Below the pieces are notes generated by a model. The model worked only from the letters and a program-made list of their open reading frames with translations. It made no database searches and had not been told where the DNA came from. 64,000 nt of DNA, taken from Streptomyces sp. TRM68367 (GTDB lineage: Bacteria; Actinomycetota; Actinomycetes; Streptomycetales; Streptomycetaceae). The stretch is taken from NCBI RefSeq assembly GCF_014495685.1, contig NZ_JACTVI010000021.1:1-64000 (forward strand), read 5' to 3'. This document shows, piece by piece, positions 25,864 to 33,433 of the stretch. A program made the position numbers and the translations under genes. Each line of letters starts with the position of its first letter. The first letter of the stretch is position 1.

Positions 25864-27552
25864 ATGGGTGAGGTCTTCGCCGGTCGGTATGAACTTGTCG
25901 ACCCGATCGGACGCGGTGGGGTCGGCGCCGTCTGGCGCGCCTGGGACCATCGTCGGCGCCGCTATGTGGCCGCCAAGGTGTTGCAGCAGAGCGATGCGCA
26001 CTCGCTGTTGCGGTTCGTGCGGGAGCAGGCCTTACGGATCGACCATCCCCATGTGCTCGCGCCCGCCAGCTGGGCCGCCGACGACGACAAGGTCCTTTTC
26101 ACCATGGACCTGATCGCCGGGGGTTCGCTGGCCCATGTGGTCGGGGACTACGGTCCCCTGCCGCCGGCCTTCGTGTGCACGCTGCTCGACCAGTTGCTGG
26201 CCGGGCTGGCCGCGGTTCATGCGGAAGGTGTCGTGCACCGCGATATCAAGCCGGCCAACGTGCTGCTGGAGGCCACCGGTACGGGCCGGCCGCGGCTGCG
26301 GCTGTCCGACTTCGGTATCGCGATGCGGCTGGGCGAGCCGCGCCTGACGGAGACCAACCTCGTGGTGGGGACGCCCGGTTATCTGGCGCCCGAGCAGATG
26401 ATGGGCGCCGAGCCGGACTTCCCGGCCGATCTGTTCGCCGTGGGGCTGGTGGCCCTGTATCTGCTGGAGGGCGCCAAGCCGGACGCCAAGGCGCTCATCC
26501 AGTACTTCGCGGCGCACGGGACGCCGAATGCGCCGCAGGGGATTCCCGAGCCGCTGTGGCAGGTCGTGGCCACGCTGCTGCAGCCGGATCCACAGGCCCG
26601 CTTCCGTACCGCCACGGGGGCGCGCAAGGCGCTCGCCGCGGCCGCCGAGCTCCTCCCGGAGCCGGGGCCCGACGACGAGCTGATCGAGATCTTCGACCAA
26701 CTCGGGCCGCTCCCATCGGGATTCGCCCCCGATGGTCCGCTGAAACGGGCACCGGGGCTGGAGCCGAGGACGGAGACGTCCGCCGGCGCTGCGGGGGCGG
26801 CTGAGGCTTCCGGGTCGGAGGCGGTGGGGCCGCCGGACGGGCGCGGTGAGCCGTCGCCGCCGGGCGGGTCAGACGTGCCGTCCGGATCCGGTGCAGGTGT
26901 CGTACCGGCCGAGAGGACGGGTACGACGAGCACGACGCATACGGCCGATCCCCGTCAGGGCGGCGGGCGGGTGGAGGCGTCTCCCGTTCCGGCGCCGCCG
27001 GTCAGCATGTCGGACACCGGCAGCTTCCACCTGCCGCCTCCCCGGACCGGTGAGCCCGCCACCCCGCCGCCGGTTCCACAAGCGCCGCGGGAGGAGAGGC
27101 AGGGCCGGACGCGAGGAGCTCGGACACCGGCCCAGCCATACGCACAGGCTCGGGCACCGCACCACGCACAGTCTCAGGCACAGACGCCGCAGAGCATCCC
27201 GCAGCAGCCGGCGCTGGTCTCGCCCTACGACTCCACCCATGTGCTGTCCCCCAAGCCGTACCATCCGCAGACACCCTCTCCGCAGCCGCATCCCGCGCAG
27301 GCCCCGACGCCGACGCCCTACCAGCACGCTGACGCCTCGACAGCGTCCTCTACGGCTTCTTACACCGCTCAGGACCCGCAGGTTCCACCTTCCGCGGGAG
27401 CGGTTTCGCCGTCCCTCGCGGCGCCGCGGTCGCAGCCCCGCCGGAGTCGGCGCCGCCGTCGCCCCGGCCCGCCGGCCAAGGTGGCGGTCCCGCTGTTGCT
27501 GCTCGCGCTGGCCTGTTACGCCGTGGGTTTCTGGGCCTGGACGCAGATCTGA
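25864..27552 (+). CDS. Hanks-type Ser/Thr protein kinase with Pro-rich linker and C-terminal membrane anchor
   Basis: This 562-residue kinase has a kinase domain at about 8-260 with the Gly loop GRGGVGAVW, K38, HRDIKPAN (D127), DFG (149-151) and GTPGYLAPEQM. About 250 residues of Pro/Ala/Gln/Thr-rich low-complexity sequence lead to one C-terminal hydrophobic segment (VAVPLLLLALACYAVGFWAW) and a two-residue end. There is no extracellular sensor domain, unlike PknB, so the kinase appears tail-anchored with all signalling parts in the cytoplasm. The start ATG 25864 follows a GGGGGAGGAGCGAC site. Its substrates are not known; the upstream HTH protein is a candidate. Confidence 0.9.
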   Translation: MGEVFAGRYELVDPIGRGGVGAVWRAWDHRRRRYVAAKVLQQSDAHSLLRFVREQALRIDHPHVLAPASWAADDDKVLFTMDLIAGGSLAHVVGDYGPLPPAFVCTLLDQLLAGLAAVHAEGVVHRDIKPANVLLEATGTGRPRLRLSDFGIAMRLGEPRLTETNLVVGTPGYLAPEQMMGAEPDFPADLFAVGLVALYLLEGAKPDAKALIQYFAAHGTPNAPQGIPEPLWQVVATLLQPDPQARFRTATGARKALAAAAELLPEPGPDDELIEIFDQLGPLPSGFAPDGPLKRAPGLEPRTETSAGAAGAAEASGSEAVGPPDGRGEPSPPGGSDVPSGSGAGVVPAERTGTTSTTHTADPRQGGGRVEASPVPAPPVSMSDTGSFHLPPPRTGEPATPPPVPQAPREERQGRTRGARTPAQPYAQARAPHHAQSQAQTPQSIPQQPALVSPYDSTHVLSPKPYHPQTPSPQPHPAQAPTPTPYQHADASTASSTASYTAQDPQVPPSAGAVSPSLAAPRSQPRRSRRRRRPGPPAKVAVPLLLLALACYAVGFWAWTQI

Positions 27553-27594
27553 GGCCCCGTCGGCCTGAGGTCCCGGGCCCGTTGTTTCGTGGTG

Positions 27595-28956
27595 TCAGCG
27601 AGCAGTCGCGGCCCTGCGCCGCGCCACCGCGGTCCACACGCCCAGCCCCGCGAGCAGCACGGTCCCGGCGCCGATCCCGCCCACGGCGACCGCCACCATC
27701 GCGCTGCCGCCGCCCGCGGGCCCGTTTACGACCCCGCCCGCTGCGGCCGGTTTCCGGGCTCCTACGGGGGCCTCGAAGAGGCGCTGCGGCACGGACTCCC
27801 CCGCGTATCCGGGGCCGGCCTGCGCCGTGCCGCGTACCCGCACGCGCAGGGTCAGCGCGAGCGGTCCGTCGCCGATGCTGTCGGCCACCTCGTCGGACAC
27901 ATGGGCCACGAGGTAGTAGGAGCCGGCGAACCGCATCGCGCTGACCTGGCCACGGACGGAGTAGCGGTTGTCGTACTCGACGGGCGGCAGAGGGCTCAGG
28001 GCCGTCGACTTCTGGCGGCCGTCGTAGCCGAGGCGCAGGTCGTCGACGTGTCCGCGCACCGGGTTGTAGAGCGCCAGGCCGAGGGCCCCGGGAACGTAGT
28101 CGCGGCGGGCGCCGGTGGCGCCGGCGGTGCTGCCCACTTCGGCGGTGACGTAGAGCTGCTGTCCCCAGTCGACCGGCACCTTGTAGAAGTGTGTGCGGCC
28201 TGGCTCGATGTCGTCGCGCCAGACTCCCTGACCGAGCGTGGCCGCCCTGGTGAAGCCGGCGCCGCCCGGGCGCCGTTCGGGGTCGCCGGCGAGCGGCTGG
28301 GGCGAGGCGGAGTCCCATTCCTCGGGCGCCTCCGTCGCACCGACCCGGGCCGGTCGTGGCTCGGTCACGGCGGCGAGCTCCAGATCCCAGGCGCCGGGCG
28401 AGGCGTCCCGCGTACCAGCGTGCTCGACGACGACGTAGTACGTGCCGGCGGCCTGGCAGGGGGCTGCGGGGCGGGAGATCTCGCGCCTGGCCCAGGCCGC
28501 GACGGGATGCGGGCTGCGGCTGGAGCCGAAGGTCTCGGTGTCGATGGAGCAGGTGCGGTCGTCGGCGTCCTGGAGGGACACCTTGATCCCGTCGAGGGCC
28601 GAGACCTCGGTACCGGGGGCGGGCACGGCAGTGGCGGAGACGTACGCGGTGGAGGAGGCGTCGAGTTCGAGGCGGTAGTAGGCCTCGCCGGTGCCCGGGA
28701 GGGAGCTGCGGTAGGTCGCGCCGGGCCGCAGTCGTAGGGCATCGCCGGTGGTCCTGGCCCCCTCGATGCGCCGGGCGTCCCGGGCGAAGGCGTAATCGCC
28801 GGAGGCATCGGACGTGGCTGCCAGGGCTGTCTGGCCCGGCAGGGCGGCCGTCGTCCCCATCACCGACGCCGCGACGGCCAGGCGCACGGCCGCCGACGCA
28901 CGACCGCGCCACGCCACCGCGCGCCACCACGCCGCACGCCGTCGCCGTACGCTCAC
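27595..28956 (-). CDS. secreted, membrane-anchored protein of unknown function
   Basis: This 453-residue protein has a basic N-terminus and signal peptide (AAVRLAVAASVMGTTAAL, likely cleavage near ALAAT). An extracellular all-beta-like region contains two segments of YYRLELDAS / TYYVVVEHAGT type, resembling carbohydrate- or prepeptidase-like beta sandwiches. A Gly/Ala-rich stretch, a C-terminal membrane helix (VAVAVGGIGAGTVLLAGLGVW) and a short basic tail follow. The topology is an exported domain held at the membrane. It is convergent with the kinase gene (43 bp apart). GTG 28956 is preferred because the signal peptide begins there; the longer frame adds unlikely residues. I do not recognise the family. 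Confidence 0.75.
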   Translation of the reverse strand: MSVRRRRAAWWRAVAWRGRASAAVRLAVAASVMGTTAALPGQTALAATSDASGDYAFARDARRIEGARTTGDALRLRPGATYRSSLPGTGEAYYRLELDASSTAYVSATAVPAPGTEVSALDGIKVSLQDADDRTCSIDTETFGSSRSPHPVAAWARREISRPAAPCQAAGTYYVVVEHAGTRDASPGAWDLELAAVTEPRPARVGATEAPEEWDSASPQPLAGDPERRPGGAGFTRAATLGQGVWRDDIEPGRTHFYKVPVDWGQQLYVTAEVGSTAGATGARRDYVPGALGLALYNPVRGHVDDLRLGYDGRQKSTALSPLPPVEYDNRYSVRGQVSAMRFAGSYYLVAHVSDEVADSIGDGPLALTLRVRVRGTAQAGPGYAGESVPQRLFEAPVGARKPAAAGGVVNGPAGGGSAMVAVAVGGIGAGTVLLAGLGVWTAVARRRAATAR

Positions 28957-29071
28957 GCGCCACCCCTCGTCATCGCCGGACTGTGGGACCGTCGCCCATC
29001 CTGCCCCGCCGAGGCGCGCGTCATCCGTCCAATCCCCGCAAATGCCCACGAGCGCCGGTGTGTGCGCACAC

Positions 29072-29100
29072 AAAACCCCGACCGCGAGAACGGCCGGGGT
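29072..29100 (-). terminator. terminator after DLW-39 gene
   Basis: On the minus strand ACCCCGGCCG pairs with CGGTCGGGGT (one mismatch), followed by TTTT. Confidence 0.7.
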
Positions 29101-29124
29101 CTGTTCACACTCGGATGTCGGGAC

Positions 29125-29253
29125 TCACGAACCCGTGGGCACGGAGTCAGTCGCCTCCGTCCACAGATCCTGCTCGGCGCGATCCGCCTGGATCTGGCGG
29201 TACACGAGGAGCCCGCCGATGGCGGCCAGTGCGACCAGGAGAAGCTTCTTCAC
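29125..29253 (-). CDS. DLW-39 family small protein
   Basis: This 42-residue protein reads MKKLLLVALAAIGGLLVYRQ (start as GTG) then IQADRAEQDLWTEATDSVP. It has one N-terminal membrane segment and the D-L-W motif that names the family (about 39 residues, found near gyrA in actinobacteria). The start GTG 29253 has GACGAGG upstream; a longer frame to 29343 crosses a palindrome and is unlikely. Function is unknown. It is divergent from the DUF6344 gene, its usual neighbour. Confidence 0.85.
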   Translation of the reverse strand: MKKLLLVALAAIGGLLVYRQIQADRAEQDLWTEATDSVPTGS

Positions 29254-29306
29254 CGCGCGACCTCGTCTTTCCTTGACGTAGGGGACCTCTGGCGCCCGAC
29301 TATACA

Positions 29307-29328
29307 CACCGATCGATATCGATCGGTG
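29307..29328. promoter_or_regulatory. perfect 22-bp palindrome upstream of DLW-39 gene
   Basis: CACCGATCGAT followed by its exact reverse complement ATCGATCGGTG, 54 bp upstream of the DLW-39 start and 264 bp before the DUF6344 start. It looks like an operator for a dimeric regulator; the regulator is unknown. Confidence 0.5.
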
Positions 29329-29591
29329 ACCTGAGTCGGTCACTCAACTCCCCTCCCGGACAGCGCAATCGAAGCGGAGGGAGCCGCTCCGATCGGAGGG
29401 TGATCACACCCCCACGGACGGTTACTTTGTCCACTCTCCTCCCGTCTCCCCTCTTTTTCGACCCTCTTGCGGCCATCCGGGTGGTGTTCATCTGAACATC
29501 GACGCACCACGGGCGTCGGTCCACCACTTCGCGGCCCTCATACACATCATGAGGAAAGTACGCAAATCGCCCAACCCGAAAGTGAGGGGCC

Positions 29592-29975
29592 ATGGCCCGG
29601 AACAAGGTCATGAAGCTGTGGACCGCCATCGTCACCGCCTTCCTTGCGCTGTGCACGGCGCTCGGATTCGTCACCACGAACGCCGCGGCGGCCCTACCGC
29701 AGACCGAGACGGCACGCAACAGCAACAGCGGCAGCGCCGACGCCATGCAGCCCGTGCGGATTCCGGCGAAGTCCCGCTGGTCCTGGTCCCTTGCCAGGGC
29801 GCTGCCCCCCACGATGAAGCAGCGCATCCGCGCCGAGGCCCATGGCTCGTCCCCCAGCTGCCGTCACCGGCCCCTCACGGACGCGACAGCGGCCGAACCG
29901 GCCCTCACCCCCTGCGTCAGCCCCGGCACGCCCCCGACAGAGCCCCGCGCCCCCCTCGTCCCCCTCCAGCGCTGA
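29592..29975 (+). CDS. DUF6344 family protein
   Basis: This 127-residue protein has an N-terminal hydrophobic segment (MKLWTAIVTAFLALCTALGFV, read in two parts by the cleavage-like TTNAAAA), resembling a signal peptide. A short conserved stretch (SRWSWSLARALPPTMKQRI) and a Pro/Thr-rich tail follow. The AxAA-like site after residue 30 suggests export. The position, divergent from DLW-39, is the usual one for DUF6344 in Streptomyces. Function is unknown. GGGGCC precedes the ATG at 29592. It is followed by a strong terminator at 30048. Confidence 0.75.
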   Translation: MARNKVMKLWTAIVTAFLALCTALGFVTTNAAAALPQTETARNSNSGSADAMQPVRIPAKSRWSWSLARALPPTMKQRIRAEAHGSSPSCRHRPLTDATAAEPALTPCVSPGTPPTEPRAPLVPLQR

Positions 29976-30047
29976 CAGGCCCGGTCGTCCCGACTTCACA
30001 ACGGTCACGACCGTCACGGCGAGCTTGCGTACCGCACCACCCGCACG

Positions 30048-30087
30048 GCGAAGGCCCGGCGGCTCATGGGAGCTGCCGGGCCTTCGC
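30048..30087. terminator. strong hairpin terminator between convergent genes
   Basis: GCGAAGGCCCGGC (30048-30060) pairs perfectly with GCCGGGCCTTCGC (30075-30087). The stem continues through a G-T pair and GCTC/GAGC to an ATGG loop, giving 18 pairs. It lies between the DUF6344 gene and the convergent membrane-protein gene. Confidence 0.8.
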
Positions 30088-30173
30088 GTGTCAGGGCCTT
30101 CGCGTGTCTGGGCCTTCGCGTGTCTGGGCCTTCGCGTGTCTGGGCCTTCGCGTGTCTGGGCCTTCGTGCTGGC
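30075..30173. repeat. 16-bp tandem repeat derived from the terminator right arm
   Basis: The unit GGGCCTTCGCGTGTC plus A or T repeats every 16 bp at 30078, 30094, 30110, 30126 and 30142, with a decayed sixth copy at 30158. The first unit is the right arm of the preceding terminator, so the left arm at 30048-30060 can pair with any copy. Confidence 0.85.
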
Positions 30174-30213
30174 TGGACTCGTGGGTCAGTGGCGGGCCGT
30201 GCGGTCACGTATG

Positions 30214-30759
30214 TCAGACCGTCTGGCGGACGCGCTCGGCGGGCACCGCCGCCTTGCGGGCCGACGACGACGCGCGCAGGCGCCGGCCGCGCCGCGTCAG
30301 CCCCCAGGGCTTGAGGATCGAGATCACCGTCGTGAAGACATAGACGGACAGCGAGACGATCGGTCCCATCAGCACATCACCGGGGTCGGGCAGCGGCCCG
30401 TCCGCGGCGAGGGCGGCGACCGCGTCGTTCACCCCGGGGCGCAGGGCGAAGACCGTGGCGGTGGTCGTGCCCAGGGTCAGCCAGAACTTCGTGTAGACCC
30501 AACGGTGCCGGGCCAGCCCCCATGGGGTGCCCAGGGACAGCACCAGGCCACTCAGGAGCGTCAGAAGCGCAACGGGGAGCAGGAGCCAGTCGGCGAACAG
30601 CTTCATGGCTCGGACGGAGGCCTCCACGGTCACCGCGGAACCGGTGGTGGCGGCGGTGATCCCGAGCGCGAGCAGCCCGAGCGTGAGCCCGAGCCAGCCG
30701 GCGGAGGCGACTACATGGACGACAAGGGAAGCCCGGCGTGCGGGTCGGCTTAGTTTCAC
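30214..30759 (-). CDS. four-helix integral membrane protein (DUF2269-like)
   Basis: This 181-residue protein has four hydrophobic segments (about 10-35, 55-77, 85-107 and 128-150). It has the W-L-P...SGLVLSLGTPWGL pattern found in small heme- or cation-binding membrane proteins of the DUF2269 type, and a basic C-terminus. No catalytic motif is visible. The start is unusual. Both candidate GTG codons (30759 and 30768) lie in or touch the parS site at 30753-30766, and neither has a clear ribosome site. ParB loading could therefore affect its expression. Function is unknown. Confidence 0.7.
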   Translation of the reverse strand: MKLSRPARRASLVVHVVASAGWLGLTLGLLALGITAATTGSAVTVEASVRAMKLFADWLLLPVALLTLLSGLVLSLGTPWGLARHRWVYTKFWLTLGTTTATVFALRPGVNDAVAALAADGPLPDPGDVLMGPIVSLSVYVFTTVISILKPWGLTRRGRRLRASSSARKAAVPAERVRQTV

Positions 30760-30766
30760 GTGAAAC
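30753..30766. promoter_or_regulatory. parS overlapping a gene start
   Basis: Perfect GTTTCACGTGAAAC. The central CACGTG supplies the GTG at 30757-30759 that may start the minus-strand membrane-protein gene. Confidence 0.92.
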
Positions 30767-30982
30767 ACCGTGCCGGGCGGCAGCGGCGAGGGCGTCTGAC
30801 GGCGGGAGTAACCCGGCGTACTAGCGTCGGCGTACGGGCCGTATCACCGCGTGCTCGCCCGTCGGGGTGTGGACGGATCGGCTCCGACGGACAGGGCTCG
30901 CATGGCCGGACTAGGCTGGGCTGGGGTTGTCCGGCGGAGAACGCAGCCCTGAGAGGGCCCGACAACGGATCGGTGAGCACCA

Positions 30983-31606
30983 GTGCCCAAGGCGTACGAG
31001 GCGATCACAGACGATCTGGGCCCTCCCCGCACACGCGCCGTCCGTGACAACCGGCGGCACCAGTGGGAGAAGGACCGCGCCCGCCGGCCGTCGGCCGAGC
31101 GTGCCGCGACCGGAGCCACGGAGCACGACACCGGCGTTGAGACCCGGGATCTCGTCTTCCACGCGAAGTACCGCGAGGTCAGGGCCCCCAAGGCAGTGGC
31201 GGACGCGTTCAGCGTCCCCGTGGGCACCGTGCTCCTCGAACGCACCTTCCGGACGCGCTGTGCGGCCGAGACGGCGCCGTTCAGCCTCATCACGTCCTAT
31301 CTCGTCCGCGACATGATCGCGGCCAACCCCGACCTCCTGGACGACTCGAAGGAGCCGTGGCCGGGCGGCACGCAGAACCAGCTCCGCACTGTCGGCATCG
31401 AGGTGGACCGCATCGAGGAGCGGGTCACCGCCCGCCCGCCGACGCCTGCGGAGGCGCGGCAACTGGAGTTGCCGGCGGACACGTCGGTGCTCCTGCTCCG
31501 CAAGACGTCGTACGACATCCACGACTGCGTCGTGGACCTTACCGAGATCACGCTGCCCGGCGACCGCACGGAGCTGCTGTTCACCGCGTTCCTGGAAAGG
31601 TGGTGA
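30983..31606 (+). CDS. GntR-family UTRA-domain protein lacking the winged helix
   Basis: This 207-residue protein starts with MPKAYEAITDDL, the usual first helix of a GntR/HutC regulator. It then jumps after only about 10 residues to AVRDNRRHQWEKDRAR, the linker that normally follows the DNA-binding domain. The UTRA ligand-binding domain (about 50-205) is complete (REVRAPKAVADAF, SLITSYLVRDM, TSVLLLRKTSYD, DRTELLF). About 50 residues containing the helix-turn-helix are missing while the frame stays open. It may be a ligand-binding decoy, or inactive. Its stop overlaps the GTG of the glycosyltransferase gene (GTGA at 31603-31606). Confidence 0.8.
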   Translation: MPKAYEAITDDLGPPRTRAVRDNRRHQWEKDRARRPSAERAATGATEHDTGVETRDLVFHAKYREVRAPKAVADAFSVPVGTVLLERTFRTRCAAETAPFSLITSYLVRDMIAANPDLLDDSKEPWPGGTQNQLRTVGIEVDRIEERVTARPPTPAEARQLELPADTSVLLLRKTSYDIHDCVVDLTEITLPGDRTELLFTAFLERW

Positions 31607-32373
31607 GTGCTGCCGTGAGCCGGCGCGTCACCGTCGTCACGGCCGTTCACGCGCCGTCGGCCCGCTTCCTGCCGGAGGCGTACAAGTCGCTGTGCGAGCA
31701 GGTTCTGCCCGACGGCTGGGAGTGGCGCTGGGTGATCCAGGAGGACGGGGAGACGGACCTCGTCCGCCCGTACATTCCCGATGACGTGCGGGTGGTCTTC
31801 CGGCAGGGGCGCCCCGGCGGCCCCGGTGTCGCCCGCACGATCGCCCTGGCCCACGCCGACGGCGCGTACGTCAAGGTCCTGGACGCCGACGACCAGCTCC
31901 CGCCGGGCGCCCTGCACCGCGATCTGGCGGCCCTCGAAGCCGACCCCGCGCTCGGGTGGGCGACCTCCCGCGCCCTGGACCTGCTGCCCGACGGGACGAC
32001 GGCCGGCTTCCCGGGCGACCCGGACGACGGCCCGATCGAGCGCGGCGCCGTACTCGACTTCTGGGCGGCGAACGACTTCCGCGCCCAGGTCCATCCGGCG
32101 ACACTGTGCGTCCGGCGGGAACTGCTGGTCGCCCTCGGCGGGTGGATGGCGCTGCCCGCGTCCGAGGACACCGGGCTGCTGCTCGCGCTGAACGCGGTGA
32201 GCCGGGGGTGGTTCACCGAGGAGGTGGGGCTGCTGTACCGGAAGTGGGACGGGCAGGTGACCGGGCAGGCCTCGCACGTCGATCCCGCGGAACGGGCCGC
32301 GCGTATGGCCGTCGTGGAGGCCAGGGCCCGGGCAATGTCCGCCATCGGCTGGCGCCATCCGGCCGCCGGCTGA
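31603..32373 (+). CDS. family 2 glycosyltransferase
   Basis: This 256-residue GT-A-fold enzyme has an N-terminal nucleotide-sugar binding strand (VTVVTAVHAPSARFL), the QEDGETD segment, the metal-binding KVLDADDQLPPGAL motif (DxD-like) and ASEDTGLLLALN, which contains the likely catalytic acidic pair. No membrane segment is present. It transfers a sugar to an unknown acceptor. GTG 31603 overlaps the stop of the UTRA gene, so the two are translationally coupled; GTG 31615 is an alternative start. The coupling to a regulator with a small-molecule domain is common in Streptomyces, but the pathway is not evident from neighbours. Confidence 0.88.
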   Translation: MSAAVSRRVTVVTAVHAPSARFLPEAYKSLCEQVLPDGWEWRWVIQEDGETDLVRPYIPDDVRVVFRQGRPGGPGVARTIALAHADGAYVKVLDADDQLPPGALHRDLAALEADPALGWATSRALDLLPDGTTAGFPGDPDDGPIERGAVLDFWAANDFRAQVHPATLCVRRELLVALGGWMALPASEDTGLLLALNAVSRGWFTEEVGLLYRKWDGQVTGQASHVDPAERAARMAVVEARARAMSAIGWRHPAAG

Positions 32374-32425
32374 CAGCGACCCGGCCGCTCGGCTGACGGG
32401 GCCGCAGACCGACGCGGGTGCGGTG

Positions 32426-32614
32426 CTACTCGCCGATCGTGATGGCCTGGGACGGGCACCTCTCGGCGGCCTCCCGTACCTCCGGGTCGTCCCCGGCGTT
32501 CTCCCGCCCCGGAATGACGGCACCGAAGCCGTCCGCCGCGGTGAATACGGACGGAACGCGGTAGACGCAGTCGCCGGAGCCGTAGCACAGGTCGCGGTTC
32601 ACCGAGATCTTCAT
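32426..32614 (-). CDS. ferredoxin ([3Fe-4S] or [4Fe-4S] single cluster)
   Basis: This 62-residue protein reads MKISVNRDLCYGSGDC, then VYRVPSVF, and a C-terminal cysteine in AAERCPSQAITIGE. The three-cysteine pattern C-x5-C...C-P with the second position replaced by glycine or serine is that of single-cluster [3Fe-4S] ferredoxins that supply cytochrome P450s. No P450 or ferredoxin reductase gene is in the window, so the partner must be elsewhere. ATG 32614 is chosen over the longer frame to 32644 because the ferredoxin fold begins there. It is convergent with the glycosyltransferase. Confidence 0.88.
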   Translation of the reverse strand: MKISVNRDLCYGSGDCVYRVPSVFTAADGFGAVIPGRENAGDDPEVREAAERCPSQAITIGE

Positions 32615-32717
32615 GCGCACCCCCACTTGCCGAGAGACCGTCACGACACGTACACGATCGTGACTGCCCTGCCGACGGCCCGCTGAACCGAGCGTACGGG
32701 GGTGGGCGAGCGCACGG

Positions 32718-33191
32718 TCAGGCGCTGCCGGCGGCGGAGAGCCAGTGCGCCACCCTGCGCACAGTGGTCTCGTCGAGGGTGTCGACGAGGGTCCGCACGG
32801 CCGTCTCGTCGTCGGGCGTGAGGTCGTAGAGCCCGGCCTTGCTCAGCCCTGCCATCAGCACCTGGTGCCGCCGGTCGTGCATGCGCTCGGCGAGCTTGCT
32901 CGGTTCCCTGGCACCGCTGGGCGCCTGCTGAGCCGTAGGCACAGTAGCCTCCGTGGCGGCGGCGGACGCCTCGACCCGCTGCCATGCGCCGTTGTCGGGC
33001 CCCCACAGGTCGACGGTCACCTCGTCCCCGCGCGCCCGGAGGGCCTGGGCCATCTCACCCACGGCATAGAGCACGGGAGCGCGGTGGGGTGCCTGCGCGC
33101 CCACCCGCCAGGAGGCCGAGGACGACTGGTAGAACATCGCGACCCAGCGCGGATCGCCCGGCGGCTGCGGGCTCCGGGGACGTGTCTGCAC
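32718..33191 (-). CDS. conserved hypothetical protein
   Basis: This 157-residue soluble protein has a beta-rich N-terminal part (WVAMFYQSSSASWRVG, VLYAVGEMAQALRARG, VTVDLWGPDNGAW), an Ala/Thr-rich linker, and a C-terminal helical domain (SKLAERMHDRRHQVLMAGL, ETTVRRVAHWLSAAG). No catalytic or metal motif stands out. GTG 33191 follows GAAGG at 9 bases; GTG 33200 lies three codons earlier. It stands alone between the ferredoxin gene and the WD40 gene. I do not recognise the family; similar proteins appear to be present in many Streptomyces. Confidence 0.65.
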   Translation of the reverse strand: MQTRPRSPQPPGDPRWVAMFYQSSSASWRVGAQAPHRAPVLYAVGEMAQALRARGDEVTVDLWGPDNGAWQRVEASAAATEATVPTAQQAPSGAREPSKLAERMHDRRHQVLMAGLSKAGLYDLTPDDETAVRTLVDTLDETTVRRVAHWLSAAGSA

Positions 33192-33271
33192 TGCACTCAC
33201 CCTTCGGAAGCATCGGAAAGCGGCACGGCAGGCCGACCGTAGCTGACGGCCCGTCAGATATCCAGACACGA

Positions 33272-33314
33272 AAACGCCCGATCGCTGGCGACGGGGGATG
33301 CACCAGCGATCGGG
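33272..33314 (-). terminator. terminator of the WD40 gene
   Basis: A perfect 12-bp inverted repeat (CCCGATCGCTGG / CCAGCGATCGGG) at 33277-33288/33303-33314; on the minus strand a GTTTT run follows the stem. Confidence 0.8.
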
Positions 33315-33433
33315 CTGCGGCCCACAGTAACAAGGCTGCTTGTACCCCGAAGCCAACTACTCAGCCACATCAGGAAGTTGTGAGCCGAATCACCCGACCG
33401 GCCGACCTGCCCGACCGACCCGCTCCGGCCTCC

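Noticed and set aside
30078..30173. CRISPR-like regular repeats
   Set aside because: The units are directly adjacent with a 16-bp period and no spacers; they derive from a terminator arm.
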